From contig WPIO01000008.1 in assembly GCA_009760855.2 (NCBI GenBank), forward strand, positions 2,472,001-2,536,000: DNA of 64,000 bases, in the 5' to 3' direction. Below the pieces are notes generated by a model, which was given only the letters and a program-made list of their open reading frames with translations, ran no database searches and was not told the origin of the DNA. The position numbers and the translations under genes were made by a program. Positions 44,831-55,543 of the stretch are shown piece after piece. How positions within the stretch are numbered: position 1 is the stretch's first letter; each line of letters starts with the position of its first letter. Source of the DNA: Cristatella mucedo. Lineage: Eukaryota; Bryozoa; Phylactolaemata; Cristatellidae.

Positions 44831-45300
44831 ACGTCTACTTGACCTATTCCCCTCGGGTCTCAACCATCCCTCACCCCCCCCAGTGATACACGGCCATCTC
44901 GCTCGTGCAGTGCTACGAAAACTTATGTCGTATTACTGGTTACAGTGAGCTCCCATTCTGCACCAGCACACTAGCAAGCCATTTCGGCGAAATCCCAATC
45001 CATGGTTCAACCTCTCCTAGAACTCCCACGATGGCTTCCTGTAAAACCTGCCAATGTAACTGCTTTGGATTTCAAGGGATCCTTTGTTCCCTTGTCAAGC
45101 CACAGTTTAGTAGCAACAGCAACAGCAGCAGCTTGTGCAGTAGCGCTCCACTATCGTTGTGCGGCAGGCCTGACTTAACATTGCAAACAGTGCTGTGCCA
45201 GTGGACTGGTGGGCTCGGTACTTCTTGACAATTCGTTACTTATAAACTATTTGCCACTCTTCCTTTTCAGCTTAAAAAGGCATTTTGCAACCATTCCAAT
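44831..45300. other. No gene recognised
   Basis: Nothing beyond ordinary sequence; a 107-codon frame at 44905-45228 shows no known domain and is Ser/Cys-rich by chance composition. Confidence 0.4.
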
Positions 45301-45800
<500 letters not shown>

Positions 45801-45961
45801 ATTAGCCGGCGGTGCCCTGCTCTGCCGGGGTCGCGGGTGCTACCCGGACCTCCAGGTTCAGAAACAGGGACACACGGCTTCTGGGCCGGTAATGGCGTCG
45901 GAGATGCGAGTGCTGCCTTAATGCTTTCCTCTCTTCGTGGAATGCTGAGGTCGTCTTAGTT

Positions 45962-46155
45962 AGGTAGTGCCCTGCCGGGTATGCTGTGATGGCACACTAG
46001 GTAAGGCGGTTGCTTTTCACAACCTCGGTCTCAAAGCCATTGGTTTGAATCCTGTGGCGGATGACTCTTTATCGCCACTGCAAGCGGTGGGGATAGCCAC
46101 AAAGGCTCTTCTGCTCATACACAAACGAGGCTGTTAAATCAGCTAGTGTTTTTTA
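45962..46155 (+). mobile_element. SINE-2 copy, longest
   Basis: GATGGCACACTAGGTAAGGC, GGTTGCTTTTCACAACCTCG, GTCTCAAAGCCATTGGTTTG, AATCCTGTGGCGGATGACTC, TTTATCGCCACTGCAAGCGG, TGGGGATAGCCACAAAGGCT, CTTCTGCTCATACACAAACG, AGGCTGTTAAATCAGCTAG. TGGCACACTAGGTAAGGC is a plausible A box and GGTTTGAATCC the B box (GGTTTGAATCC against GGTTCGANTCC). The body between boxes resembles a tRNA. This copy best defines the SINE-2 order. Confidence 0.82.
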
Positions 46156-46213
46156 TGATCGTACGTCTACTGCAAAGCGTGGCAATCTTTTTAAACTGGA
46201 CCAGTTCACTTTG

Positions 46214-47513
46214 CCAGTGTAACAGGCCAGCGTATACCCCGCCCAGAGTATACCCGGGTTTAAAACGGCCTAGGCCACTTTATACCCTAGACGGAAAATA
46301 GGCTAGACCAAGCTATATCCCTTCCGGGCCAGAATATACGCCACGGAAAGATGACGCAGAGCACGAATTTTTTTTTACTTTGGCCGACTCTTTTAGTCAT
46401 TGTTGATTGTTCAGTGGCAATCATTCAAACAGAGAACGTGCGAAACGAATTTCGCTGAAATCCGAGGAAGAACATTCGCCGCCGGATCTCTAAGAAGCGT
46501 ATAAATGAAGTGCCAGTAGTAGCATCATTACAGGCTAGAGCCCCTGCACGAAGAGAATGTTGTAGGAAATTCCACACGAATAAGGCCCTGACGAGCAAAA
46601 GGAAGATCGCCTACAGTCTCCAGTTTAAAAAGTGGGAGTGGCCAGGGCAGGAGAATCAGACGATCTCAACGCACGAGCAGGCACAAAGTGCAAGAATTTT
46701 TAGTCCCGCTTTCATCAGGTAACCAGTCGAGTTGTTTAAGAAAGGGCGTGACACGACACGATCATCTAGCTCAGTAGACAAGTGGAGCTCCCTGGCCTTC
46801 ATGGCAAGTTGAGATTGAGGCAATTAAGAATGCATCGGCTCGGGGAGATTCAGTTGATAGACGCTGAGGCCATAGCAGCAGGCAGCCAGAGGCCGTCCTC
46901 CTCACTTACCGGCTCCTTAGACTGCAGCCATGCATACTCATCGCCCTTCCTCCTGCGAATCTATACCCTACGCGTGCTGCTGTCAAAGAGTGAGAACTCG
47001 CTGTCATCCTCAACGGTGCCAGGAGCGGTATCGTTGCAGGCTAGGGCGGCTGCACGACGAGCGCGTGGAGGCAGCAGAGTTCCAGCAGCCTCCGTCTTAC
47101 TGAGCACAAGGATCGATCGCCGACGATCTTTAATTTGAAATACGGGACACTTGCAACTCAACACAGACCCGACAGGGCTTTCGGTACCCGACTTAAGAAA
47201 CAGGTTGTAGAAAAGACGAGGCAGGTGAGAGATCGGAGTAATGGGTCACCCTAAGAAAAGAACGGGGGGGGGGGGGGGGCGGCGCGCTAGAGGATGAGGT
47301 GCCAGGATGAGGCACCAGGGCGGATTTCTGAGCAGTCACGTAAAGATCATCTGTGTGTCGCTCAAAACATTGACATGACTGGGTATAATTTGACCTTGAG
47401 TGGTATAAAGTGGCCTAGGCCATAATGTACCTCCGGGGTATAAAGTGGCCTAGGCCACTTTAACCCCTGGTATATTTTGGCCTGGGGTTATGCTCTAGTC
47501 TATTACACCGGTG
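46214..47513. mobile_element. Candidate DNA transposon with long terminal inverted repeats
   Basis: The left end (GCCAGTGTAACAGGCCAGCG, TATACCCC, TATACCCGGGTTTAAAA, CGGCCTAGGCCACTTTATAC, CCTAG) and the inverted right end (GCACCGGTGTAATAGACTAG, AGCATAACCCCAGGCC, ATATACCAGGGGTTAAA, GTGGCCTAGGCCACTTTATA, CCCC) match over roughly 75-100 bp. Both termini hold repeated TATACCC sub-units and the palindromic AAAGTGGCCTAGGCCACTTT motif, perfect at 47442-47461. The ~1.1 kb middle is partly open (46.45-46.72, 46.78-47.14 kb) with basic peptides. No superfamily or clean target-site duplication could be assigned. Confidence 0.6.
46462..46722 (+). pseudogene. Possible transposase N-terminus remnant within the TIR element
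   Basis: One open frame reads NPRKNIRRRISKKRINEVPV, VASLQARAPARRECCRKFHT, NKALTSKRKIAYSLQFKKWE. The SKRKIAYSLQFKK stretch faintly recalls the basic K-R-x-Y-x-x-x-F-K start of the helix-turn-helix domain of some pogo-like transposases. At 47017-47110 a similar DNA segment recurs (GCAGGCTAGGGCGGCTGCAC against ACAGGCTAGAGCCCCTGCAC), so this part is internally duplicated. I cannot identify a catalytic domain. Low confidence. Confidence 0.25.
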
Positions 47514-48866
47514 CTTCCTTGCCACTTTGTTTCCTCAGCCATTCGTGACTTTTCTCCCTCTGCTTTTCTCTGCTGCATGAGCTGCACATTCCGTTGCCAA
47601 GCAAAGCAGCAAAGCTCAGGGTGCTCTGGCTCTGCCACGCTGTTGCACAGGCTTGCTTGCAGTAGAGGCCTCCTGACCTCAAACACGGCGAGCTCGGCTC
47701 GTAAACGTGCCAGTTCTTGCCGGCTGACTAAGGCGAGCATAAAGCAGTCAGTTAGACATTGCGACAGAGTAAGGTGCTTCCCGGAAGTCACGATCGCGAA
47801 GGAGTGGTGGAAACATATAACTCACGTGGGCATGGGTCACGTGATCTAGGCTAGCAGAAAAGGTCCGCATAGGGTGTGGGTATCAAAAATTGGCATAAGT
47901 CATATTACTCTTAGCACAGACACCGTCAAAATCAGTGGCACGATCAAGAAACAGTTTGTCCAGCCTCAGAGCGGCAGTCCGTAATCTCAACAGTTTGAGT
48001 AATTACAGTCTCAAAGCAAGTTACAACAATAAAAGGATCCACAGTGGCTATAAGCACAAGAAGAACGACCGCTTAGTTCCTGGCATCTTCAGTCAAGATT
48101 AAGGTACCAGACACCTGCACGTTACTAGCGGCCATTTCTGTGCTCTCTTGTAAAATTCTTAAATCCAGCCTCTGAAGCTGTATAGAGGGTTTATGATTTC
48201 ACCACTAAGAGCCTCAACTAAGGCCTATGCCTGGGCTACCTCAGCCCCTCAACTAAGGCCTATGCCTGGGCTACCTCATCCCCTCAACTAAGGCCTATAC
48301 CTGGGCTACCTCAGCCCCTCAACTAAGGCCTATGCCCGGGCTACCTCGGCCGCCTTATCGCGCCCTACTCATCTTCTAGATTAACAGCAGTAAGTCCAAA
48401 CCTGTTGCTGTCACTAGCACACTTTAGTTCTGCTTCCAATTTTTTTAAGACTGCTCTCTCCAAGACTGCTGATTAGCTTTGGCCTTTACTTCGGGTATTT
48501 TTAACCTCTGCTCTAGGCATTAAACTCATTCAACTGTCAAAATAAGCACACAATCGTGCAAGGTCTGAGATGCAGAACTTCCGGCAGATTCCGCTCAGCT
48601 GTGAATGCTGCCTCTTGAGCCCTTTGGGATGAAGCCAGCTTCGCAAATGGCACAGCGTCAGCCCAAAACCGATCGGCAATTCGCTCAAGTCCGAGTCAAG
48701 CATCAAGGAGTCAAGCTTCTCATTTTTCGAAGCGAGTGCACAGGTCAACTGCACATGCACCCGGATGCGTCACAGCCTTGTGCAAAAAGTCTTTGTGCGA
48801 CATCGAGCGTACCGATCAAAAAGGATTAACGTGTCATGCAGTCTGCTTGGTCTGATTCGAAAGAGA
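47514..48866. other. No gene recognised; includes a 35-bp tandem repeat
   Basis: Mixed sequence with the four-unit repeat at 48212-48350. Other open frames (for example 47511-47849) carry no recognisable domain. Confidence 0.4.
48212..48350 (+). repeat. 35-bp minisatellite, four units
   Basis: Four units of CCTCAACTAAGGCCTATGCC followed by TGGGCTACCTCAGCC, differing by single bases (ATACC, GCCCG, CTCAT). Confidence 0.95.
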
Positions 48867-49064
48867 TGATAATAATAATAATAATAATTCACTTGATAAA
48901 GCGCCCTCAGAGAACTTAGTCTCTCTCTAGGCGCTTTACATTTGCTGCAAAGTGAAATGCCATTGAATGGTAAGTAAAATCATGCTTGAAAAAAATAAAC
49001 GAAATGAATAATATGGTTAGGGGTGACATGCACAGGGTCAGCATGCAAACGTGGTCGGTGGCAG
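48867..49064 (-). mobile_element. L2-A 3' UTR and tail, minus strand
   Basis: AAT repeats, TTCACTTGATAAAGCGCCCT, CAGAGAACTTAGTCTC, CTAGGCGCTTTACATTTGCT, GCAAAGTGAAATGCCATTGA, ATCATGCTTGAAAAAA, GGTTAGGGGTGACATGCACA, GGGTCAGCATGCAAACGTGG. Similarity ends near GGTGGCAG, so it is a short 5'-truncated copy. It is little diverged from the 57.6-57.9 kb copy and probably among the younger ones. Confidence 0.92.
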
Positions 49065-49275
49065 AGATGAGGAGCCAATACAAGCTTGAAGGGCGCACGC
49101 AGGGTAGAGGCGTGTGACCCTCAACTTGCTGCCACTTTCAAGATCCGATCGGCACGTTTCAAATCCTAAGGAACTGGAGATGCGTCAGAGGTGCGAGGAG
49201 GGCTTTCTTTTTCCTTTTTAAAGAAAACGTCCATATCGACCATATCAGAACGACGACGCCTTTGGTGCTGTGCTG

Positions 49276-49450
49276 CCATGTGCTGCCCTGGGCCTTAGCA
49301 GTGGAGCTAAGGTGCGCCCTCTTCATGATCCAGGTCACGATTTCGAGTCCTGCATTGGGCAATCCTGCATTAACCTCTGCAAGCATTGATAATAGCCATT
49401 AAGGCTCTCCTGCCGTTATACAAATGAGGCTGCTAAATTAGCTAGCCATG
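49276..49450 (+). mobile_element. SINE-2 copy, plus strand
   Basis: CTGGGCCTTAGCAGTGGAGC, TAAGGTGCGCCCTCTTCATG, ATCCAGGTCACGATTTCGAG, TCCTGCATTGGGCAATCCTG, CATTAACCTCTGCAAGCATT, GATAATAGCCATTAAGGCTC, TCCTGCCGTTATACAAATGA, GGCTGCTAAATTAGCTAGCC. B box is GATTTCGAGTCC. The last ~20 bases are also the outer end of the left arm of the 49.43/54.74 kb inverted duplication, so a breakpoint lies inside this SINE. Confidence 0.8.
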
Positions 49451-50018
49451 TTCTTCAACCTGTGGCTGCATAACCACACGTAACGTTTTTCAAACAAAAG
49501 TGCACACAGTCCAAGATCAATCGTTTGTAGTTGCCGAAGGCTTGTACCGATGGTGCATCTAGTAATAATGAATGATTTGCAGCAACGTGCTCACAGGAGC
49601 TCGCATGAGGGACTATCTCATTGGAAACTGCATAACTTGTCACGAGGGGGAGGCCCACTAATTTTACATATAAAGCTGAAAGTTGAGTCTGGGTCTTGGC
49701 CAAGAAATGAGGTGCTTGCACTTTGCAAACCAGATCGTGGGTTTGACTTCTGCAGCAGGCAATTCTTTATTGTCGGTAAGGTGAAAGCCGTAAAGGCCCT
49801 GCCTCCGGTAGAAGAAATGAACATGCCACAATTGCCGTTAGCTTTTTACCTTAGAGATGAGGGTGATTGCTGTGGTTAGTTTGGTCCAATCCAGGCGAAT
49901 CATGCGAAAAAAGTGGATAGTCTCTTCCCTTTGTCCTCAGCTAGCAGCAGCTTCGTCCATCTTACAGTTCCAGGAAGGTTGACAAATAACCAGCAGCTTG
50001 CAAGCGAACGCGGTCGGT
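49430..50018 (+). repeat. Inverted duplication, left arm (~589 bp)
   Basis: Reverse complement of 54153-54740. I count about six mismatches, all within ~170 bp of the inner end (for example CGCGTTCGC against CGCATTCGA, and three changes near 49830-49850); the remaining ~420 bp read as identical. The arm contains a SINE-2-like segment (about 49690-49810: GAGGTGCTTGCACTTTGCAA, GATCGTGGGTTTGACTTCTG, CAGCAGGCAATTCTTTATTG, AAAGCCGTAAAGGCCCT). It has no coding signal; identical open frames in both arms are a consequence of the duplication. Confidence 0.95.
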
Positions 50019-50051
50019 GCAGAATCATGGTTAGCGAGCATGGCAGATATT

Positions 50052-50148
50052 GCTAGTGCTAGTGCTAGTACTAGTGAGTGCGGTGTAGTAGTAGTAGGGC
50101 TAGTGAGATTGATCGTTAGTGTTAGTCCTGGTGCTAGTGCTAGACCTG
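50052..50148 (+). repeat. Degenerate GCTAGT hexamer repeat
   Basis: GCTAGTGCTAGTGCTAGTAC, TAGTGAGTG, TAGTAGTAGTAGGGCTAGTG, GTTAGTGTTAGTCCTGGTGC, TAGTGCTAG: variants of a hexamer, GCTAGT, over ~95 bp. Confidence 0.8.
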
Positions 50149-50339
50149 GGGCATGCCGGGCTCGAATGTATTCACAGAGGCCACCTGGATATCGGGCCAA
50201 GTGACATGCAACCAACCAACTGCTCTTTCGCAAAACATTTCCGAATTACACAGGGGCCAACGCCTAAATGTTATTGGTAAACTCCTCATACATTAGCTCA
50301 TCTTAAGTGGCTTATAGTGTTAGCTCCGTACATACCAAC

Positions 50340-50405
50340 TTTACATGTGTACGTGTGTGTGCACGTGCGTGTGCGTGCACGAGAATGTGTGTGTGTGTGT
50401 GTGTC
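50340..50405 (+). repeat. (GT)n/(GC) microsatellite
   Basis: GTGTGTGCACGTGCGTGTGC then a nine-unit pure GT run. It is followed by an AAAT tetranucleotide and TA stretch at about 50433-50472. Confidence 0.9.
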
Positions 50406-50518
50406 GGAGTTAGATAGGCAGATATATATATGTATAAATAAATAAATAAATAAATATATATATATATATATAAAGATAGATTGATAGAGAGAGATAGCTA
50501 GAGACAGAGAGAGACCTA

Positions 50519-50606
50519 AAGAGAGAGAGAGAGAGAGAGAGGGAGGGAGGGAGGGAGGGAGGGAGAGGGAGAGGGAGAGGGAGAGGGAGAGGGAGAGGGA
50601 GAGGGA

Positions 50607-50696
<90 letters not shown>
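50519..50696 (-). repeat. (GA)n/(GGGA)n/(GGGAGA)n microsatellite
   Basis: Pure purine tract in three blocks: GA (about 50519-50541), GGGA tetramers (50541-50564), GGGAGA hexamers (50565-50612) and a pure GA end (to 50696). The three unit sizes show successive local expansions. Confidence 0.97.
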
Positions 50697-50697
<1 letters not shown>

Positions 50698-51445
50698 GGA
50701 AGGCACTTCAGGATGTCTTACCGGCAGAAGCTAATATATATTCTAGAATGAGGAGCTGGCATCTTTGCCACCTTTAAGAATGCCCATTTTGAACAGACAA
50801 GTCGCTTGATTTATGGGAAACGACACTAGCTGCTGCTGGTGCTAGCTGCAAAACGTTGTAAGCGTTGGAGGGCTTAGGCTGCTAGTAAAAACTAGCCGCG
50901 TCCCGGTGTTTTAGAGATGACAGCAGCCTGCCTTGCTGTAGCGGTTTGTGAACTCACGGGTGTGTGTTTTTTTGAAAGCAGGATGAGCGTGTGCTGAGCA
51001 CGTGTGCACTGCAAGAGCTATGCAGCAGGCGCTGAAGCGACTTCCAGATTTGGCAGATTCAGCTACTGAATCTTATTTGTACTGCCTGATCAAAGGTGTT
51101 GGCTTAGACCACACATGCCGGGCAAGTGGAGGCTGTGTTGGGGAGCCGCTGTGGCTGGGGTGAGGGAAAACCTAGACAACTCTTCAAACAGTTTACATTG
51201 AAAAAAAATTCACCATGAGGCTATAATCTTGAAGTCTAAAATGCAGTAGCAAATCATTGCATTGCTTAAGCTAAGAGGGGAAAATTCTGAAAAACCGAGA
51301 ATTACTCCTATCGATCTTTCTGCCTGCAATCTTTCATGCACGAATATACATGACAAGTAAAATAAGGTTAAGGTTAGCTGACTAAGCAGCATCGGTTCAT
51401 GGTAACTGGAACTGGTTCATGGTATCTGGTAGCATGGTGCCTTGG
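50697..51445. other. No gene recognised
   Basis: Ordinary sequence; an A8 run at about 51202. GGTTCATGGTA(A/T)CTGG is directly repeated at about 51394 and 51413. Confidence 0.45.
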
Positions 51446-51580
51446 TCGTGGTGGTCGTGGTTAAGGTGCTCGCCCCGACCGAGGTCGTGGGCTCGAGCCC
51501 CGAGGCATGTGTAAAGCGCCTGAATAGAGATTAAGTTCTCTTGGGGCGCTATATAAATGAATTATATATTTTTTTATATT
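51446..51580 (+). mobile_element. SINE-1 copy, plus strand
   Basis: GTGGTTAAGGTGCTCGCCCC, GACCGAGGTCGTGGGCTCGA, GCCCCGAGGCATGTGTAAAG, CGCCTGAATAGAGATTAAGT, TCTCTTGGGGCGCTATATAA, ATGAATTATATATTTTT. The B box GGGCTCGAGCCCC and tail are nearly identical to 39.87 kb, but the extra CTGGCTGAGGTC segment is lacking, so there are long and short body variants of the family. Confidence 0.9.
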
Positions 51581-51591
51581 TGGTCACTTTC

Positions 51592-51700
51592 GTCACACTT
51601 TCAGTGGGTAATAAGGAATTACCTGCTGCAGGGCTTGAACCCACGACCTGAGTCGTTAAAAAGTGTAAGCTCTTTACGCTTGAGCAAAGACCCTAATTCT
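51592..51700 (-). mobile_element. SINE-2-like copy, minus strand
   Basis: Minus strand: AGGGTCTTTGCTCAAGCGTA, AAGAGCTTACACTTTTTAAC, GACTCAGGTCGTGGGTTCAA, GCCCTGCAGCAGGTAATTCC, TTATTACCCACTGAAAGTG. The B box GGGTTCAAGCCC and GCAGCAGGTAATTCCTTATT agree with the SINE-2 segment in the 49.7 kb arm (GCAGCAGGCAATTCTTTATT). It lies ~15 bp from the SINE-1 tail, tail to tail. Confidence 0.65.
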
Positions 51701-53004
51701 TGAAGTCTGTCTCTCCGTCTCCCAATCTCTCCCACTCTCTTCCCTCCTGCTCTCTTGCTCTCACTTCCTCACTTACTCACTATTCCATTCAGTTTTTTCA
51801 CTCTTAGGCATTGCCTGCCACTGTGCGTCCACAGCACCTGTGCTTGAGCTGATCAAATCAGAATTCCTTGCTACTTGTATATTTCTCTCAGAAAAATAAT
51901 CTTATAAGTAAATGAGGCAAGTATACAAGCGAGTGACTGTTCATCAGAATGAAAGGGGAAAGATACCTTGTAGTCAATCGTGTTCACAACACTGCTGCTG
52001 CTCCACGTGGCCGGTTACTGGCCAGTATGCAATCTCGGCAACATAGGAGCAAAGGCATGCAGCTGACAATCCTGATGTTTATTGGTAAACCACATGGAGT
52101 ACGATGTGATGGATCAAGCTAGAGTACGATGTGATAGATCGATAGAGTACGATGTGATAGATCAAGCAGCAGTGGAGTAAACAAATCTGATATCGATTGC
52201 TTAAAGGCTGAGCACGATAACTTATCAGCGATTAATAGCAAGCATAAAAAAGCGGCATAATATGAGAGGACTTGGCAGAGCAGTGTACCTTTTAAGTGGA
52301 GCATAGCGTCCGAGAGCACTCACGCTGGGTTTGGTGGCCCTATGAGACATAGTAGTAGCAATCCCTGTAGATAAGATCGCGAGGGTAGAATGACTTGACC
52401 AGCTAGTACACTGTGCAAGTCTAAAAGCCTAAACACTTCTGATTTGGGGTAACAAGGGTGCTTTTTTGATAACCCAGAAGAGCTTGTTCCAAGCATTTGA
52501 GCATTATGAACCATTTGCAAAATTGAAATTCATTTCTAAGGAGATATGACCGTAAGGCTGCCACAAAAACTAGGATTTCTTGCACTTTGCTGTTTTTCTA
52601 AGATTATGTCAACTATTCCAACTGATATTCTGGGACACAAAACTAAAGAATAATTTGCTGTTTTGCATAATCTCTGCATTCACTTTATCACGAGCCCTCA
52701 AGTGCATGCAACTGCCAACAATTTACTTTCCACTGCAGTTTCACTTTCAGTTGCACTCACGTTTCTCGCTGTGGTCACGTGTCTTGTCATCTGTCTCACT
52801 GTGATGCTCTTGCATTTGCGTGTCTTTTGATCTCATGAGAATGCGATAGGATACAAAGACTCGGCAGATATTAACACTAGCATCGGCTATTGACTATGGA
52901 GAAAGCTTGCGTCCAGCTTTGCTTCATGTGAATTGATTACGTTCACGAAGCATATGAGACATTCATGCGCTTCCTCCTCATAGGCGGACAAGAAAACATT
53001 TAAA
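51701..53004. other. No gene recognised; a three-unit repeat
   Basis: CT-rich strip at about 51703-51780. A three-copy ~25-bp repeat (AGAGTACGATGTGATAGATC) lies at about 52095-52165. Otherwise AT-richer DNA without a recognised element. This is the loop between the arms of the inverted duplication. Confidence 0.45.
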
Positions 53005-53170
53005 AGTGTTCATAAAGCATCTACAGAAAATTAAGTGTCTTTCTATGCACTTTACTTATGTTGGAAAGGAGGAAGCATGTCAATTGGTTAGTTATGACAG
53101 GCACATGTTCAGCACGGCCGAGCACACAAAGGGCAATTCGCATAGACCGAGCAAAGTTGTGAGAGAACCG
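53005..53170 (-). mobile_element. Diverged L2-like 3' fragment, minus strand
   Basis: TCATAAAGCATCTACAGAAA, ATTAAGTGTCTTTCTATGCA, CTTTACTTATGTTGGAAAGG, AGGAAGCATGTCAATTGGTT, AGTTATGACAGGCACATGTT, CAGCACGGCCGAGCACACAA, AGGGCAATTCGCATAGACCG parallels the inverted tail and 3' UTR of the 45.3 kb subfamily (GCAAAGGAAGCATG, GTTAGTGG, CAGCA.G, AGCACA.AAAGG). It is an old copy lacking its ATT repeats. Confidence 0.6.
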
Positions 53171-53394
53171 ATGATTTGTCTCGACAAGGATACAGGGCAG
53201 ATCTCAGCGAGAGTTGGTGCAGTGCCGCAGTTGTCAAGGTCACGACAAATCAGTGGACAGATTTTCTTAGACCCAATCAAACCCCATGTTGCTGAATCTA
53301 CTGAACGATTCTCTCCGCGTCTGTATCTATCTTTCTGCTGCCTCTCTCTCTCCCCACGACTGTTGTTGTTTGTCTGCGTCTATTCCTCTGTCTG

Positions 53395-53444
53395 TCTGTC
53401 TCGCGCCCCTCTCTCTCTCTCTTGCTCTCTCTCCCTCTCTCTTG

Positions 53445-53475
<31 letters not shown>

Positions 53476-53490
53476 CCTCTCTCGCTCTGT
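53395..53490 (+). repeat. (CT)n microsatellite
   Basis: CT tract with CTTGCTCTCT and CTCGCTCT interruptions. Confidence 0.95.
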
Positions 53491-54152
53491 CTCATCACAC
53501 ACGATCTTGTTCTTCCATCCGTTAGCATCTGCCTGCTCGGTCAAACTGGAATCTTTGTCAGTTTTTCCATCTGTTCTCACTCTAGCCTCCACATCACTAC
53601 CTTTTCCAGCTGTTCTTCTCAGCAGGTCCTCATCTTTATCGTCACGATTAGTGATGTCTCGTCTTAGCAGGAATATATCTGTTGACAAGGCTTGTCCTCG
53701 AGGCTGAAACCTGGCGTTCAAATTACTGCAGTCAAATCTGGTCGTGCTGCCATAAAATATGTCGTACTGGCTGATGCCATCAACTCCTGGGACATGTGCA
53801 CGAATAATACCTAGTCTGTAGCTGGTGGCTTTACTAGCCAGATAGTTCTTAACAGTCGCCTATCACTTGGCATGCGATTAGACTGCTCATATTACACTTG
53901 TTGCTGGCTTGAATATTTTGCCGACCTCTAGCAACTTACTGGATTCTCCAAGCCTTATATATTTTTGGCCATTATAGGAAGTCAGGCTTCCTATATTGTT
54001 AGCATTCCATTAAACTTAGCTATCGGGTGATGCATCTTCGGTGAGTTGATGTGAACACTTGAAGTACGCTGACCTTCAATGTGGACACCTCTCGAAACAG
54101 AGCCGGTTCATTGCGTGCAATCTCCTGCTCGCTCGAAGCTTCCACGTCTGTA
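53491..54152. other. No gene recognised
   Basis: The plus-strand frame from 53006 to 53707 only crosses the microsatellite. Nothing protein-like is evident. Confidence 0.45.
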
Positions 54153-54740
54153 CCGACCGCATTCGATTGCAAGCTGCTGGTTATTTGTCAACCTTCCTGG
54201 AACTGTAAGATGGACGAAGCTGCTGCTAGCTGAGGACAAAGGGAAGAGACTATCCACTTTTTTCGCATGATTCGCCTGGATTGGACCAAACTAACCACAG
54301 CAATCATCCTCATCTCTAAGGTAAAAAGCTAACAGTAATTATGGCATGTTCATTTCTTCTACCGGAGGCAGGGCCTTTACGGCTTTCACCTTACCGACAA
54401 TAAAGAATTGCCTGCTGCAGAAGTCAAACCCACGATCTGGTTTGCAAAGTGCAAGCACCTCATTTCTTGGCCAAGACCCAGACTCAACTTTCAGCTTTAT
54501 ATGTAAAATTAGTGGGCCTCCCCCTCGTGACAAGTTATGCAGTTTCCAATGAGATAGTCCCTCATGCGAGCTCCTGTGAGCACGTTGCTGCAAATCATTC
54601 ATTATTACTAGATGCACCATCGGTACAAGCCTTCGGCAACTACAAACGATTGATCTTGGACTGTGTGCACTTTTGTTTGAAAAACGTTACGTGTGGTTAT
54701 GCAGCCACAGGTTGAAGAACATGGCTAGCTAATTTAGCAG
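54153..54740 (-). repeat. Inverted duplication, right arm (~588 bp)
   Basis: Begins ACCGACCGCATTCGATTGCA and ends GGCTAGCTAATTTAGCAG. The outer break falls within SINE-2 tail sequence: the left locus continues into SINE-2 (GCCTCATTTGTATAACGG on the minus strand), but here it changes abruptly to GCTTTGTCCC. So the left locus, which holds a whole SINE-2, is likely the source and this arm the derived copy. Confidence 0.95.
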
Positions 54741-54875
54741 GCTTTGTCCCATATGTGATCTCAGCTGTGAAACATGGGCCGGTGATGTGCTCAGCCCTGG
54801 ATTAGGCCTCTGCCTGAATTAGGGATTGCTTGAGCCAAAATCTCTTCGTATTTGGGATGCCCAATATGAGAGGTG

Positions 54876-55040
<165 letters not shown>

Positions 55041-55041
<1 letters not shown>

Positions 55042-55389
55042 AGGGCGGATACTCATGCACGACACTCGAAGGGAAGCCACTCCGAAGGGAGGGCCTCAAG
55101 TGTGGCCAGTTAGCACGTAACCGAGTGAGATTGATGCTGGCTTCTATGCATACCAGCAGTGTATCTGACTGCCCGTTCCTCGTGATTTGAGGCTCGTGGT
55201 TCGATCAGAATCGACAGAGCTGTTTTGGGCACGTTTTCTTTCGGTGCGGCTTTGTGCAAAGGAGTGCCGAGTCCGTGGCTGTTCTGCAAAGTTTTTTCAA
55301 CTGTGCGGTAACATGATGTCTTGTGACTTCTAGCTCCAGCAGGCTATCTACCAGAACTACTCCCCCATACTACTTGCCATAACTCTCAC
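55041..55389. other. No gene recognised; possible SINE fragment
   Basis: AGCACGTAACCGAGTGAGAT (about 55111) through GAGGCTCGTGGTTCGATCAG (about 55190) carries a B-box-like GGTTCGATCAG at tRNA-like spacing from a possible A box, but the tail and flanks match no family in the window. Confidence 0.3.
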
Positions 55390-55543
55390 TCCCACTCAGT
55401 CTGTCTGCCTCTGTCTGCCTCTATGTCTCTCTGTCTTTCTCTATCCCCCTGTCTCTTTCTCTGTCTGCCTCTCTGTCTCTCTCACTCCCACTCTGTCTGT
55501 CTGTCCTGTCTCTGTCTCTCTCTCTTTCTCTCCGTCTCTCTAG
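55390..55543 (+). repeat. CT/CTGT/CTGCCT microsatellite
   Basis: Imperfect pyrimidine-rich array with TCTGTCTGCC and CTCTGTCT motifs. Confidence 0.93.
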
